From assembly GCA_041395105.1 (NCBI GenBank), contig JAWLBB010000001.1:1116001-1180000 (forward strand): 64,000 bases of DNA. Direction: 5' to 3'. This document shows, piece by piece, positions 1-7,971 of this stretch. The translations under genes and the position numbers were made by a program. The notes beneath the pieces are model-generated. The model was not told where the DNA came from. It saw only the letters and a list, made by a program, of their open reading frames with translations, and did no database searches. This DNA comes from Opitutaceae bacterium. Lineage in GTDB: Bacteria; Verrucomicrobiota; Verrucomicrobiia; Opitutales; Opitutaceae. Every line of letters begins with the position of its first letter. The stretch's first letter is position 1.

Positions 1-1058
1 CTGGGGGTGGACGCAAGGTTCACAAGACTCCGACGCCCCGCCTGGGCGGTGTGGCCATCTTCGGTGGTTTCAGCATCGGTCTCGGATGCCTCTGGGTGAT
101 GGCGCAGTTCATGCCCTCAATTGCGGAGTTTGTGCGTTTCCCGCACCCGGCGGTCATCACGGGTGCCCTCATCATGTGCGCATACGGATTGGTCGACGAC
201 CTGATGGGTTTGAAGCCCTGGGAGAAACTGGTCGGCCAGTCGCTCATGGCGGTGGTGGTCATTCTGGGCGGCTACCGTTTCTCGGTCGGCTCCTATACGT
301 TGAATCAGCTCGGGATCGAGCCGGATCTGGTTCTGATTCCCCTCACTTTCGTTTGGATCCTTGGTGTTGTTAACGCCGTCAACTTGATTGACGGGATGGA
401 CGGACTGGCAACCGGGGTCGCTTTCATGGTGGTCGGCAGTCTGACTGCCGCCATGGCCTTGGCGGGTGGGCAAGTCGGGTTTGCTTTTGAAGCAGCCTTC
501 CTGGGAGCCCTGATCGGCTTCCTGGTCTACAATTTCCACCCGGCCAAGATCTTCATGGGCGATTCCGGAAGCCTGTTCATCGGCTTCATCCTGGCTACTT
601 ACGCGCTGCCGGTCACGACCAAGGCGGCGACGGTCTATGGCTTCCTGATCCCGGTGGCCGCGCTGGGCCTTCCTCTTCTCGACACCACGATGGCCTTTGT
701 CCGTCGGATCATGAAAGGCACTTCGCCCTTCATGGCGGACAAGGATCATATCCATCACCGGATTTCCCTGATGTTCGGACTCTGCCACCGCGACACGGTC
801 TTCGCGCTCTACGGGATCACCATGGTCTTCGGTGTGACCGCGGTTGCCCTGGCCACCGGCCAGTTCCTCGTCGCCATGGCCAGTGTGACCGTCGCCCTGA
901 TCGTGGTCGGCGTCATGCTTTCCAAGCTCGGCTACTTCCAGCCGCGGCGTCTTCTCTTTCGTTCTTTTGTCACAGTGCTTTCAGGGTTTGAGCGCTTCCG
1001 GATCCCGGAAGTCTCCCAAGCCCGGGCGGTTCATCTGGCGACAAAGGAACACACCTAA
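1..1058 (+). CDS. WecA/MraY-family polyprenyl-phosphate sugar-1-phosphate transferase (5' end outside window)
   Basis: The frame is open to the left edge (first full codon at position 3), and the residues before the internal GTG at 51 already match the family (KTPTPRLGG then VAIFGG), so the gene is 5'-truncated by the window. It is a polytopic inner-membrane enzyme that moves a sugar-1-phosphate (often GlcNAc-1-P) from a UDP-sugar to undecaprenyl phosphate, the priming step of many surface glycans. Visible motifs are the Asp-rich DGMDGL, FMGDSGS and a late HIHHR. The HIHH-type motif is typical of WecA/TagO-like members rather than MraY. About ten hydrophobic segments follow one another. It lies just upstream of two PEP-CTERM genes and on the same strand as the later EPS operon, so a role in EPS priming is inferred; the exact sugar cannot be read from sequence. 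Confidence 0.9.
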   Translation, partial: GGGRKVHKTPTPRLGGVAIFGGFSIGLGCLWVMAQFMPSIAEFVRFPHPAVITGALIMCAYGLVDDLMGLKPWEKLVGQSLMAVVVILGGYRFSVGSYTLNQLGIEPDLVLIPLTFVWILGVVNAVNLIDGMDGLATGVAFMVVGSLTAAMALAGGQVGFAFEAAFLGALIGFLVYNFHPAKIFMGDSGSLFIGFILATYALPVTTKAATVYGFLIPVAALGLPLLDTTMAFVRRIMKGTSPFMADKDHIHHRISLMFGLCHRDTVFALYGITMVFGVTAVALATGQFLVAMASVTVALIVVGVMLSKLGYFQPRRLLFRSFVTVLSGFERFRIPEVSQARAVHLATKEHT

Positions 1059-1105
1059 CCACTTTCTTCGTTAACAACGAGGGGAAAAAACAAAACAAGG
1101 ACACC

Positions 1106-1786
1106 ATGAAAAAACTACTAGTAATAACTTCGGCAGCGTTGATTGGGCTCGTTTCCCAGGCAACGGCTGCTTTGACCGTCACGAATGTTGGCGCCTCTGA
1201 TCTGGCGACCGAACTTCGTGGACTGAACAAGAACGATTGGGCAGCTGCGACATTGTCCGGCATGCTCAACACCGGTTCCGGCATGTTCATCCAAGACAAT
1301 ACGGTTGATGATGGACCGGTCCCGATCGCTGCGGGAACGACTGTCGTGATTGAGAGCATCTACAAGCAGGCCAATTTCCAGAACGATTTTGGCGTGGTTG
1401 TGGGGAATGCACTTGCCGCAACTCTGCTGACCAACCTCAATCTGAACGAGAGCAAGAAGATCACTTCGGATTCGCTCGATGTTCAGGAGCTCGGTTTTGC
1501 AGCTGATGTCGGCGGACTCAACCCGGCAAAGTCCGCTGGGGTGGTGACGTCGTCTATGAACAACAATGTTTGGACCTTCGTCAATGCGAAGACCAGCAAA
1601 ACCCACCTGCTCTGGCTCCTCGAGGATTTCCAGGAAGGTGTGGTCGGTCGCGACGATGACTTCAATGACTTCATTGTTCTCGGCACCATCAGTGCGGTTC
1701 CGGAGCCTTCCACGATCATTTCTCTGATCGCAGTCGGTTTCCTCGGATTCGTCACCTGGCGCAATCGTCGCAAGGCCAAGGCCTGA
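1106..1786 (+). CDS. PEP-CTERM sorting-domain protein (paralog 1)
   Basis: 226-residue exported protein. It begins MKKLLVITSAALIGL, a signal peptide ending near ATAA. It ends with VPEPSTI, a hydrophobic stretch and the basic tail WRNRRKAKA, the tripartite PEP-CTERM signal recognised by exosortases. The mature part is beta-rich and carries DDDFNDFIVLG shortly before the sorting signal, similar to the acidic FND motif of DUF4114-type Ca-binding domains (resemblance only). An AAGGA ribosome site lies just upstream of the ATG. A paralog with very similar sequence and organisation follows at 2385, and an exosortase is encoded at 10136-11860. Probable role: surface or EPS-matrix protein. Molecular function is unknown. 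Confidence 0.9.
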   Translation: MKKLLVITSAALIGLVSQATAALTVTNVGASDLATELRGLNKNDWAAATLSGMLNTGSGMFIQDNTVDDGPVPIAAGTTVVIESIYKQANFQNDFGVVVGNALAATLLTNLNLNESKKITSDSLDVQELGFAADVGGLNPAKSAGVVTSSMNNNVWTFVNAKTSKTHLLWLLEDFQEGVVGRDDDFNDFIVLGTISAVPEPSTIISLIAVGFLGFVTWRNRRKAKA

Positions 1787-1815
1787 TCGAGCTTGTTCGA
1801 CAGTCAGAAAACTCG

Positions 1816-1848
1816 AAAGGGGTCCCTTCATCGGGGCCCCTTTTTTTT
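1816..1848 (+). terminator. Intrinsic terminator of PEP-CTERM gene 1
   Basis: A GC-rich stem (AAAGGGGTCCC pairing with GGGGCCCCTTT, with one G-T wobble) is followed directly by a run of T, about 30 nt after the stop codon. The same stem recurs after the second PEP-CTERM gene. Confidence 0.85.
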
Positions 1849-2384
1849 GGTCTGCCCGATGTTTCGATGTTTGAAGCGGTCTAGTGGTCGGACACGCATG
1901 ATCTGACTGGTTGGGCAGGAGAGGCTTACGCCTCGATTCTTGTCTAGACCGGCTCTGGATCGAGGCGTAAAGCCTCTCCTACACACTCTCGTGGATACCT
2001 GATACCCATCAGTTGATCAGCGTCGGTCCACTAGTGGATTGGGTCATCCATGACGGCCACGAAGGTCAATGAATGCGAGTAAGGCGATCCTTGGTATTGT
2101 CCGTGTGCGCAATCACCGTGGGGCCAGACACTCCTCCGGGCTCATGGCCCCGCCCGGGTTTTCCATGGTTCAATGGAGTCATGGATGGCTGAAGGCGTTG
2201 AGCCGGCGTGCTCCGTGTGCCGGGTTTCAGACTCGAGATTTCCCGGAAGAGGTTGGCAGGGAAATTTCAATGAGGGTTTCCCTGATCTCGGCATCGTGCG
2301 GGTGTCCTATATCTGGCAATTCGGAAATCTGGTACTCTGTTGTCGTTCGACCGGGGAATGTTTCCACCGGTCCGAAACAACACT
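1849..2384. other. Non-coding gap between the PEP-CTERM paralogs
   Basis: No convincing gene. The first part holds a palindromic, MITE-like element (1881-2034). The remainder up to the ATG at 2385 is presumably the leader of the second PEP-CTERM gene, but I see no clear promoter boxes. The short ORFs here lack recognisable protein features and overlap that leader. Confidence 0.6.
1881..2034. repeat. Palindromic MITE/REP-like element
   Basis: Nested inverted repeats. The outer arms CTAGTGGTCGGAC (1881-1893) and GTCGGTCCACTAG (2022-2034) pair at 11 of 13 positions. The inner arms at 1917-1937 and 1959-1980 are perfect complements of about 21 nt apart from one inserted A. It is non-coding and could fold into a long hairpin in RNA or DNA. 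The size and nested terminal repeats suggest a non-autonomous mobile element or REP-type repeat. Copy number elsewhere cannot be seen here. Confidence 0.6.
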
Positions 2385-3068
2385 ATGAAAAAGTTTCTCT
2401 GTCTTACTTCGGCGACGTTTATTGGGGTTGTTTCCCAGGCAACGGGAGCCTTAACCGTCTCGAATGTCGGCGCCTCTGATCTGGCGACCGAACTTCGGGC
2501 CCTGAACAAGACCGATTGGGCCCTGGCCGTCAGTTCCGGCTCGCTGGCGACAAGCGCGGGATGGCTCGTCAAGAACAATACCATCGACGATGGTCCGGTC
2601 ACGATTGTAGCTGGAACAACGGTTCTGGTTGAGAGCATTTACAAAAGTGCCTCCTTCGAAAATGAGTTCGGGGTGGTTACGGCCGGTCCGACCTTTGGCC
2701 CGACCTTGCTGACCAACCTCAACCTCAATGAGAGCAAGAAGATCACCTCGGAATCGAGCGATACCCAGGAGCTGGGCTTTGCCACGGATCTGGGTGGTAT
2801 GAGCCCGGGTGGGGCTGCCGGGATCGTCTCCTCATCGATGAACGACAATGTCTGGACCTTTGTCGGTGGCACCTCGAACAAGACGCACCTGCTCTGGTTG
2901 CTCGAAGATATCAAAGTCGGTGTGCCCAACCGGGACAGCGATTTCAACGATTTCATCGTTCTCGGCACCATCAGTGCGGTTCCGGAGCCTGCCACGATTA
3001 TTTCTTTTATTGCGGTTGGTTTTCTCGGATTCGTCACCTGGCGCAATCGTCGCAAGGCCAGAAACTGA
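2385..3068 (+). CDS. PEP-CTERM sorting-domain protein (paralog 2)
   Basis: 227 residues starting MKKFLCLTSATFIG at 2385. An upstream in-frame start exists at 2340, but it would place 15 charged residues before an obvious signal peptide, so it is not used. The protein ends VPEPATI, a hydrophobic stretch and WRNRRKARN, a canonical exosortase substrate tail. It shares long blocks with the preceding gene (GASDLATELR, NLNLNESKKIT, TISAVPEP, GFLGFVTWRNRRKA) and retains the acidic DSDFNDFIVLG motif, so the two arose by tandem duplication. Like its neighbour it has its own strong terminator, implying separate expression. Predicted extracellular or surface-associated; function unknown. Confidence 0.9.
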   Translation: MKKFLCLTSATFIGVVSQATGALTVSNVGASDLATELRALNKTDWALAVSSGSLATSAGWLVKNNTIDDGPVTIVAGTTVLVESIYKSASFENEFGVVTAGPTFGPTLLTNLNLNESKKITSESSDTQELGFATDLGGMSPGGAAGIVSSSMNDNVWTFVGGTSNKTHLLWLLEDIKVGVPNRDSDFNDFIVLGTISAVPEPATIISFIAVGFLGFVTWRNRRKARN

Positions 3069-3097
3069 GTCGATCCGTCGATTCATGTTGACCTCTC

Positions 3098-3127
3098 AAA
3101 GGGGTCCCGGTTTCGGGGCCCCTTTTT
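3098..3127 (+). terminator. Intrinsic terminator of PEP-CTERM gene 2
   Basis: AAAGGGGTCCC, a short loop, then GGGGCCCC and a T-run. The stem is essentially identical to that after PEP-CTERM gene 1, with only the loop differing, so the terminator was duplicated together with the gene. Confidence 0.85.
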
Positions 3128-3221
3128 CATCTCTAGAACTGGTGGCCGCTTCCGATTATAGACTGGCATCCGGGCGAAATCGGAGCAACCTCGAATAGTC
3201 CCACGCAGTCACGCACCAGGT

Positions 3222-4913
3222 ATGGCAACTCAGGCACTCGTCTCTCCTCAGGAAAAACCCAAGCGTCGCTGGGTCGTCGTCGTTGCGGTCATCGTCGCAA
3301 TCCTGCTTCTCGCAGTTTCCATACTTCCGGGCTGGCTCTCGAGCCGTTGGGCGGGTGAGGCGGAAACATTGCTGGCTGCCGGATCGAGTGAGGCGGCCGC
3401 GACCAAGGCGTGGGCTGCATTGCAGGCGCGGGAAGAGAACACCCGGGCTCTTCGTGTCCTGATCGAGATCAATTCCGGACGCGATAAGGCGGAGGCAATC
3501 CAATTGTCCCATCGTCTGATGGATACCGGTCGTGCCGAATTCGGAGATCGGGTCCGTTTCGCGGAGTTGTCCCAGGCAGTCGGGGACGCGGAAGGTGCGC
3601 GATTGATTCTGGATGGCCTGAAAGCAGAGCGTCCGACGGATGCCGAAGTGGTTCTGCTTGAGGCCCGCCAGGCGGCACTCGATGGGAATGGTGATCTGGC
3701 GCTGGTGAAGGTGGAGGATGCCCTCAGCATCGAGCCCACCATGGCCAAGGCAAAGCTGTTGCGGGGCCTGTTGTTGACTCAGTCGACAGATCCTGTCCGC
3801 CGTCTGCAGGGCAAGGATGCCCTGGTCGATGCCTCCCTGTCGGAGAAACAGGTGGGTATTGAGGCATTGATGGCTCTTCTCTCCTCGGAAAATCTCAATG
3901 TCTACGACGATGAGCGGCGTGCGCTGGCAGACCGTCTGCTCAATCATCCGCTCTCCGGTCTTTCGGAGAAACTGATGGCCATACAGAATCTGATTCTCTC
4001 AGACCCCGCGGGTCGGGCCGGATACGTCGCTAAAGCCGTATCTCTCTTCGAGGGCGATGATCAGCCTGCGCTTCTCGTGCGTTGGCTCATCGCGGTGGGC
4101 GAACCGGAAATGGCCCTTGAGCGAATTCCGGAGGACACCAGTGGGAATCGCGTCTATTTCGATGCCCGGATCTCAGCTCTGATGCGATTGGGACGGTATC
4201 AGGAGGTGTCCGAGGTGGTCCGGAATGACACTGAATTCCTCACTGAACTTGAAAAGGCATCGATACAGATTTATCTGGGCACCTCTGGAGACGATCCGCT
4301 GGCGCTCGAGGAACTGTGGCAGAAGGTCTTCCGTCTGGCGAAGGAGAACAATCGGCCGGATATCCTGTTGAGCCTGGCCCAATATGCCTTGGCCCAGCAG
4401 CATGTGGATCGCGGTCTGAAATGCTACGAATCGGCAGTTGAAATCGGACTCGGAGACCGGGAAACGCCGGCGTTCTGGCAGCAGTATTTCCTGGCCAGTC
4501 TGAATCAGCCTGATCTTGAGGTTCCCCGACAGATTGCGGAACAGATTGTCGCACGCTACCCGGATGATGCGTCCCAGCGAAACAATCTTGCTTACCTCGA
4601 TCTGCTGTTGGATCGGAATGTGGATGAGGCCCGGAGGGTCAGTGAATCCCTCGTCGAATCGAATCCGGAGATCGCGGGTTTCCGGACGACGCTTGCCCTC
4701 GCACTCCTGAAGAGTGGTGATGCCCAAAGAGCGTGGTCCGTCCTTGAAGCAGACTCGATCGACTGGCAGAAGCAGGATGCTCCCTCGCGAATCATCGTGG
4801 CATTGGTCGCCCAGGAAGTCGGTCGATCTGCCGCGGCTCAGGATTACCTGGTCGGCGTGAATCCGGATGAGGTTCTTCAGGCCGAGCGGGAGCTGTTGGA
4901 GAAAATCCGGTGA
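3222..4913 (+). CDS. Membrane-anchored TPR-repeat protein
   Basis: 563 residues. A short basic N-terminus (QEKPKRRW) precedes one transmembrane segment at about residues 17-38. The rest is an alpha-helical solenoid of degenerate tetratricopeptide repeats rich in Ala, Leu and Glu, giving a single-pass protein with its bulk probably periplasmic. The C-terminal third resembles the converging TPR gene at 5564-7645 (NNLAYLDLLLDRNVDEARR versus NTLAYVKLLRGDDIDEARR), so they are paralogs. TPR proteins recur in PEP-CTERM/EPS loci (PrsT-type), which supports a scaffold role in envelope or EPS assembly, but this one has no lipobox. There is no enzymatic motif and the exact partner is unknown. Confidence 0.8.
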   Translation: MATQALVSPQEKPKRRWVVVVAVIVAILLLAVSILPGWLSSRWAGEAETLLAAGSSEAAATKAWAALQAREENTRALRVLIEINSGRDKAEAIQLSHRLMDTGRAEFGDRVRFAELSQAVGDAEGARLILDGLKAERPTDAEVVLLEARQAALDGNGDLALVKVEDALSIEPTMAKAKLLRGLLLTQSTDPVRRLQGKDALVDASLSEKQVGIEALMALLSSENLNVYDDERRALADRLLNHPLSGLSEKLMAIQNLILSDPAGRAGYVAKAVSLFEGDDQPALLVRWLIAVGEPEMALERIPEDTSGNRVYFDARISALMRLGRYQEVSEVVRNDTEFLTELEKASIQIYLGTSGDDPLALEELWQKVFRLAKENNRPDILLSLAQYALAQQHVDRGLKCYESAVEIGLGDRETPAFWQQYFLASLNQPDLEVPRQIAEQIVARYPDDASQRNNLAYLDLLLDRNVDEARRVSESLVESNPEIAGFRTTLALALLKSGDAQRAWSVLEADSIDWQKQDAPSRIIVALVAQEVGRSAAAQDYLVGVNPDEVLQAERELLEKIR

Positions 4914-4914
4914 G

Positions 4915-4938
4915 CCAAAGCGCCAGGGGGCGCTTTGG
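4915..4938. terminator. Perfect 10-bp hairpin at the end of the TPR gene
   Basis: CCAAAGCGCC, loop AGGG, GGCGCTTTGG, beginning immediately after the stop codon at 4911-4913. It lacks a following T-run, so it may act as an mRNA 3'-end stabiliser or a weak terminator rather than a classic intrinsic terminator. Confidence 0.5.
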
Positions 4939-5260
4939 GGTTACTGGTTATCGGTTAAGGGGTGTAGTGGTAAGAGGGAAGGCCTTCCCGACGCCGCGTC
5001 TCGGGCCGGGACAGAACGGCTCGGAGAGCGCGGATGAAGAAGAGGTCGGAGGACTGAGGTCGGATTTTGGGAAGATGTCGGAGGTCAGAGGTCGGAGATC
5101 TTGTGAAGTCCCGGTTCGAAGAGATCGGGATCGAATGGCGTTCAGAGGACTTTTTGGCCCGCTAATCTACGCGAATTTCCGCGAATGGACTGGATAGAGG
5201 CTGCCGGGCATGTTCGGTGGATGTTTGAGGAGGTTCCTGCCGGGCCCGCTTGAGCCCTTT

Positions 5261-5400
5261 ACGGCGTAGTCGCGCGAAGACGGACGAGCGTCCTCGAAGG
5301 AAACTCCTGTAGCAACCGCGCTCTGCCGCGGTTCACCCATCGGCATCTTCCCGCCGTTGTCGTGTGTCCCTGAAGAAGGCCGCGTCGGCTCCGTCTTCGC
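5261..5400. repeat. MITE-like repeat, copy 1
   Basis: It begins with ACGGCGTAGTCGC (5261-5273) and contains a 34-bp block (5308-5341) found in inverted orientation with two mismatches at 41626-41659. Weaker similarity extends on both sides to about 120 bp. The right boundary is approximate because that end is degraded. Confidence 0.55.
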
Positions 5401-5563
5401 CTGGTTTCGATTTCTGCCGAGAAAATCAGTCACTCTGCGATCATGTCCCGACTGGCGAAGTCGCGATCAGCTCCAACGATACTGTCCGCAGTCGACTGTC
5501 AACCGTCCAACTGTCGCCTTTGTGTCAGTAGAAATGCGAGACACTGCTCCGCGGCCCCGAAGT

Positions 5564-7645
5564 TCAGTTCGGCGGCGAGATACCAAGCCCGTTTAGGTAA
5601 TCGATCTCGGGGGTGGTCAGAGCGGCCCTGTCGATCGACCCCGCCAGTTCACCGGCTTCGCCAGAAAGTCCCTGGGCCTTGAGGAGTGCGACGACAACAA
5701 CCTTCCAGCCGTCGCGGAATCCTTCCCTCTGGGCCAGGGCGGGGTCCAGGACACCGCGCGCTGCGCCCGCGTCGTTGGATTGGAGATAGGCAAGGGCGAG
5801 AGTGACGCGGTAATCGATGATGGAGGGAAAACGCGCGACTAGGTTTTCAGCGATTCTCCGGGCTTCGTCGATATCGTCGCCCCGCAGAAGCTTCACATAG
5901 GCGAGGGTATTCTGAGGCTGGGGGTAGGGTCGCAAGTCTCTCAACTGGAGTTCGTTGACCAACGATTCAATGATGTCGTCCCGCTTCAGTTCGTAAGCGA
6001 GTGCGAAAAGCCGGCTCTTTCCCAATAACGCGAATCGTGGGTCCCGGCTGACGCGTCGAAAGAAATCGAGCATCAGAGTGTCGTTGTTGAAATACTCGAT
6101 GGATCGTTGGAGATAACCGAAATCGCGGACTTCAGCTCGCGCGATGGCGAGTCCCGCAGCAGTCTCCGAGGACTCTTCGAGGCCGAGCGCCTTCTGGATC
6201 CCTGCCTGATAGATCAATCGCTCCACCGGGGAAAGCGGCACCGGTTCACCTGAGGCCAGAATATCGAGGACCTCCTGCCCGCGGCCGCTTTCGAGCATCG
6301 CGGTCAGGTAGATCTGGAAGAATTCCTTGTTGGTCTTCGCCTTTTCTTCCGGAATCAATGCAAGCGCATCGGTGGGGAGACCATTGAGCAAGAGCCAGCG
6401 CGCACTGTCCCTGAGGTCCGCGTCTTTCGTGAGGTCGAATAGGGCAAAGATTTCGGTTCTGATATCCGGAAAGCCGACGGCCTTGCTTGCGAGAAGACTG
6501 GAGAAGGCCATTAGGCGGTCGTCCCGCCCTGCCAGCGGATGAGCAAGAAGGCTGCGTGAATAGCCCGCACGTTCAGTGGCGGAAATCAGATTGGTGGCGA
6601 GAAGAATACGGAGAGCGGTCAAGCCGTAGATATCATCACGATTGGACTGACCGCGAAGAAACGCCAGGCCCTCGTCGGTTGTTTCAGGAGATGATCCGTT
6701 GAGGGCCAGGGATGCGTAGAGGTTGAGAATCTCGGTATCTTCCGGATGCTCGCTGACGGCTTCCCGGACCTCGTCCAGAGCCTGTTCCCGCCGGCCCTCG
6801 GCCATGAAATACCGGATATTCAGGGCGATTGTGGACGCACTGTTTCCTTGGGATTGCTGAAGCCAGGAAAGGTAGGGCCGCGCCTGGGCGAGGTTGCCCC
6901 GGCGAATCGATTCGGTGACATAGAGCGCGATAATCTCCGGGCTTGGTTCGGGTCGAGAGAGGGCAATGGAAAGGTAATCAAGCGTCTGCGGATGATCGAT
7001 AGCTTGGGCCAACTTGGCGACGGTATCGACAGCAATCGGGTTCGTGCGGTTGAGCAAGAAGGCGGCTTTGGCGGTGTCAAACGCCTCCTGATCGCGTCCT
7101 TCGGCCGCCATTTCTATTGCACGTTCAGCCAACTTTACGGCACGCCAGGTGAGCAGCTGTCTGTAGGCGGGCTTTGCGGTGAACGGAGCGCTGACCAAGC
7201 CGGCGACAATAATCAGAAGCAGCGCTCTGGCCCAAACGGGTCGATTCCAAAAAAAGGCCCGGGTCTTCCGCAGGAAACCCGCAAATCCCCGGGTGAGTTC
7301 GGCTGGCTGTTCCTGAGCTTGGACCTGGGCTCCCTTGACCGAGGTTCGAACGGAATCAGACAAACCTTTCCCTACTCGTGAAGCGCCTTTGACGCCACCC
7401 CGGACAGCTTGGGGTAGGGAGGCGATGCCACGACCGATGGCCGAGAGGAAGTCGGGTATGATCCGAAAACCCCGACGAGCCGATGAGCCCATCCTGGTTG
7501 GAGCATTCTCGAGCGACCTCTTTGCCGATTTCGTGGACGTCCGTATTGAATCGGTGATCCTCCTCCGGGACCGACGGAGGGAACCCACGAAATCAGACCA
7601 GGCGTTTCGCCATTTTGTCAGAAGTCGTCGGAGTTGTCGGCTCAT
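5564..7645 (-). CDS. Membrane-anchored TPR-repeat protein with long basic N-terminal region
   Basis: 693 residues. The first 130 or so are strongly basic and Ser/Arg/Lys-rich (RRLLTKWRNAW, SLRRSRRRI), then one transmembrane segment at about 139-155, then a long TPR-like helical solenoid to the C-terminus. The basic part should lie in the cytoplasm and the TPR part in the periplasm. It is paralogous over the C-terminal region to the TPR gene at 3222-4913 and converges with it across a repeat-rich gap. There are no catalytic motifs. A scaffold or assembly role near the PEP-CTERM/EPS genes is inferred. The basic cytoplasmic extension is unusual for envelope TPR proteins and might bind nucleic acid, lipid head groups or another protein. 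Confidence 0.8.
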   Translation of the reverse strand: MSRQLRRLLTKWRNAWSDFVGSLRRSRRRITDSIRTSTKSAKRSLENAPTRMGSSARRGFRIIPDFLSAIGRGIASLPQAVRGGVKGASRVGKGLSDSVRTSVKGAQVQAQEQPAELTRGFAGFLRKTRAFFWNRPVWARALLLIIVAGLVSAPFTAKPAYRQLLTWRAVKLAERAIEMAAEGRDQEAFDTAKAAFLLNRTNPIAVDTVAKLAQAIDHPQTLDYLSIALSRPEPSPEIIALYVTESIRRGNLAQARPYLSWLQQSQGNSASTIALNIRYFMAEGRREQALDEVREAVSEHPEDTEILNLYASLALNGSSPETTDEGLAFLRGQSNRDDIYGLTALRILLATNLISATERAGYSRSLLAHPLAGRDDRLMAFSSLLASKAVGFPDIRTEIFALFDLTKDADLRDSARWLLLNGLPTDALALIPEEKAKTNKEFFQIYLTAMLESGRGQEVLDILASGEPVPLSPVERLIYQAGIQKALGLEESSETAAGLAIARAEVRDFGYLQRSIEYFNNDTLMLDFFRRVSRDPRFALLGKSRLFALAYELKRDDIIESLVNELQLRDLRPYPQPQNTLAYVKLLRGDDIDEARRIAENLVARFPSIIDYRVTLALAYLQSNDAGAARGVLDPALAQREGFRDGWKVVVVALLKAQGLSGEAGELAGSIDRAALTTPEIDYLNGLGISPPN

Positions 7646-7971
7646 GCGTTTTCGTCCGGTCTGTTTTCACGCCGGTATGGAGTTTGTTAAACGGAAGAAT
7701 CGGTTGAAGATTTACCCTAAAGCCCGGACCTGTCGAGTTTTGTCGAGACAATGGGCTTGGAAGGTCGGCAGGGGAGTGGATCGACTCATTGGTCGGACTC
7801 GCTCTCCTGAACAAGCTTGTCAGATGTGCCGGATAGCCATTCAAGTGACGCCAGCAATATGCGATAAAGGGAGATGCATATTTCTATTCATCGTGTTTGG
7901 TCTCAGCGGAGACCTCAAGAACAGGAGTAATTCCCAACGACCCCGTGCCGTTGATTTCGGATCCTTAGGAA
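7646..7971. other. Divergent intergenic region upstream of TPR and sulfotransferase genes
   Basis: 326 bp between divergently transcribed genes, so it should hold both promoters; I cannot assign boxes with confidence. A direct repeat of TGTCGAG occurs at 7731-7747 (TGTCGAGTTTTGTCGAGACA). The longer open frame crossing this region (7335-8171) conflicts with both flanking genes and is not supported. Confidence 0.5.

Larger units (their letters stand above)
4914..5563. other. Gap between convergent TPR genes; repeat-rich, no gene seen
   Basis: After the hairpin there are several imperfect copies of a GAGGTCGGAG-like decamer (about 5043-5100), a CTACGCGAATTTCCGCGAATGG stretch near 5166, and a MITE-like element from 5261. 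The ORFs that can be drawn here have skewed composition and no recognisable features, so I do not call them genes. Confidence 0.6.

Noticed and set aside
51..53. GTG at 51 as the true start of the WecA-like gene
   Set aside because: The residues encoded before it match the conserved family N-terminal region, so the real start lies left of the window.
2069..2479. 136-codon frame upstream of and overlapping the second PEP-CTERM gene
   Set aside because: Conflicts with the clear signal peptide start at 2385; no recognisable features.
5043..5100. Repeated GAGGTCGGAG-like decamers considered as a CRISPR or iteron array
   Set aside because: Copies are short, irregularly spaced and imperfect, with no spacers of constant length and no cas or replication gene nearby.
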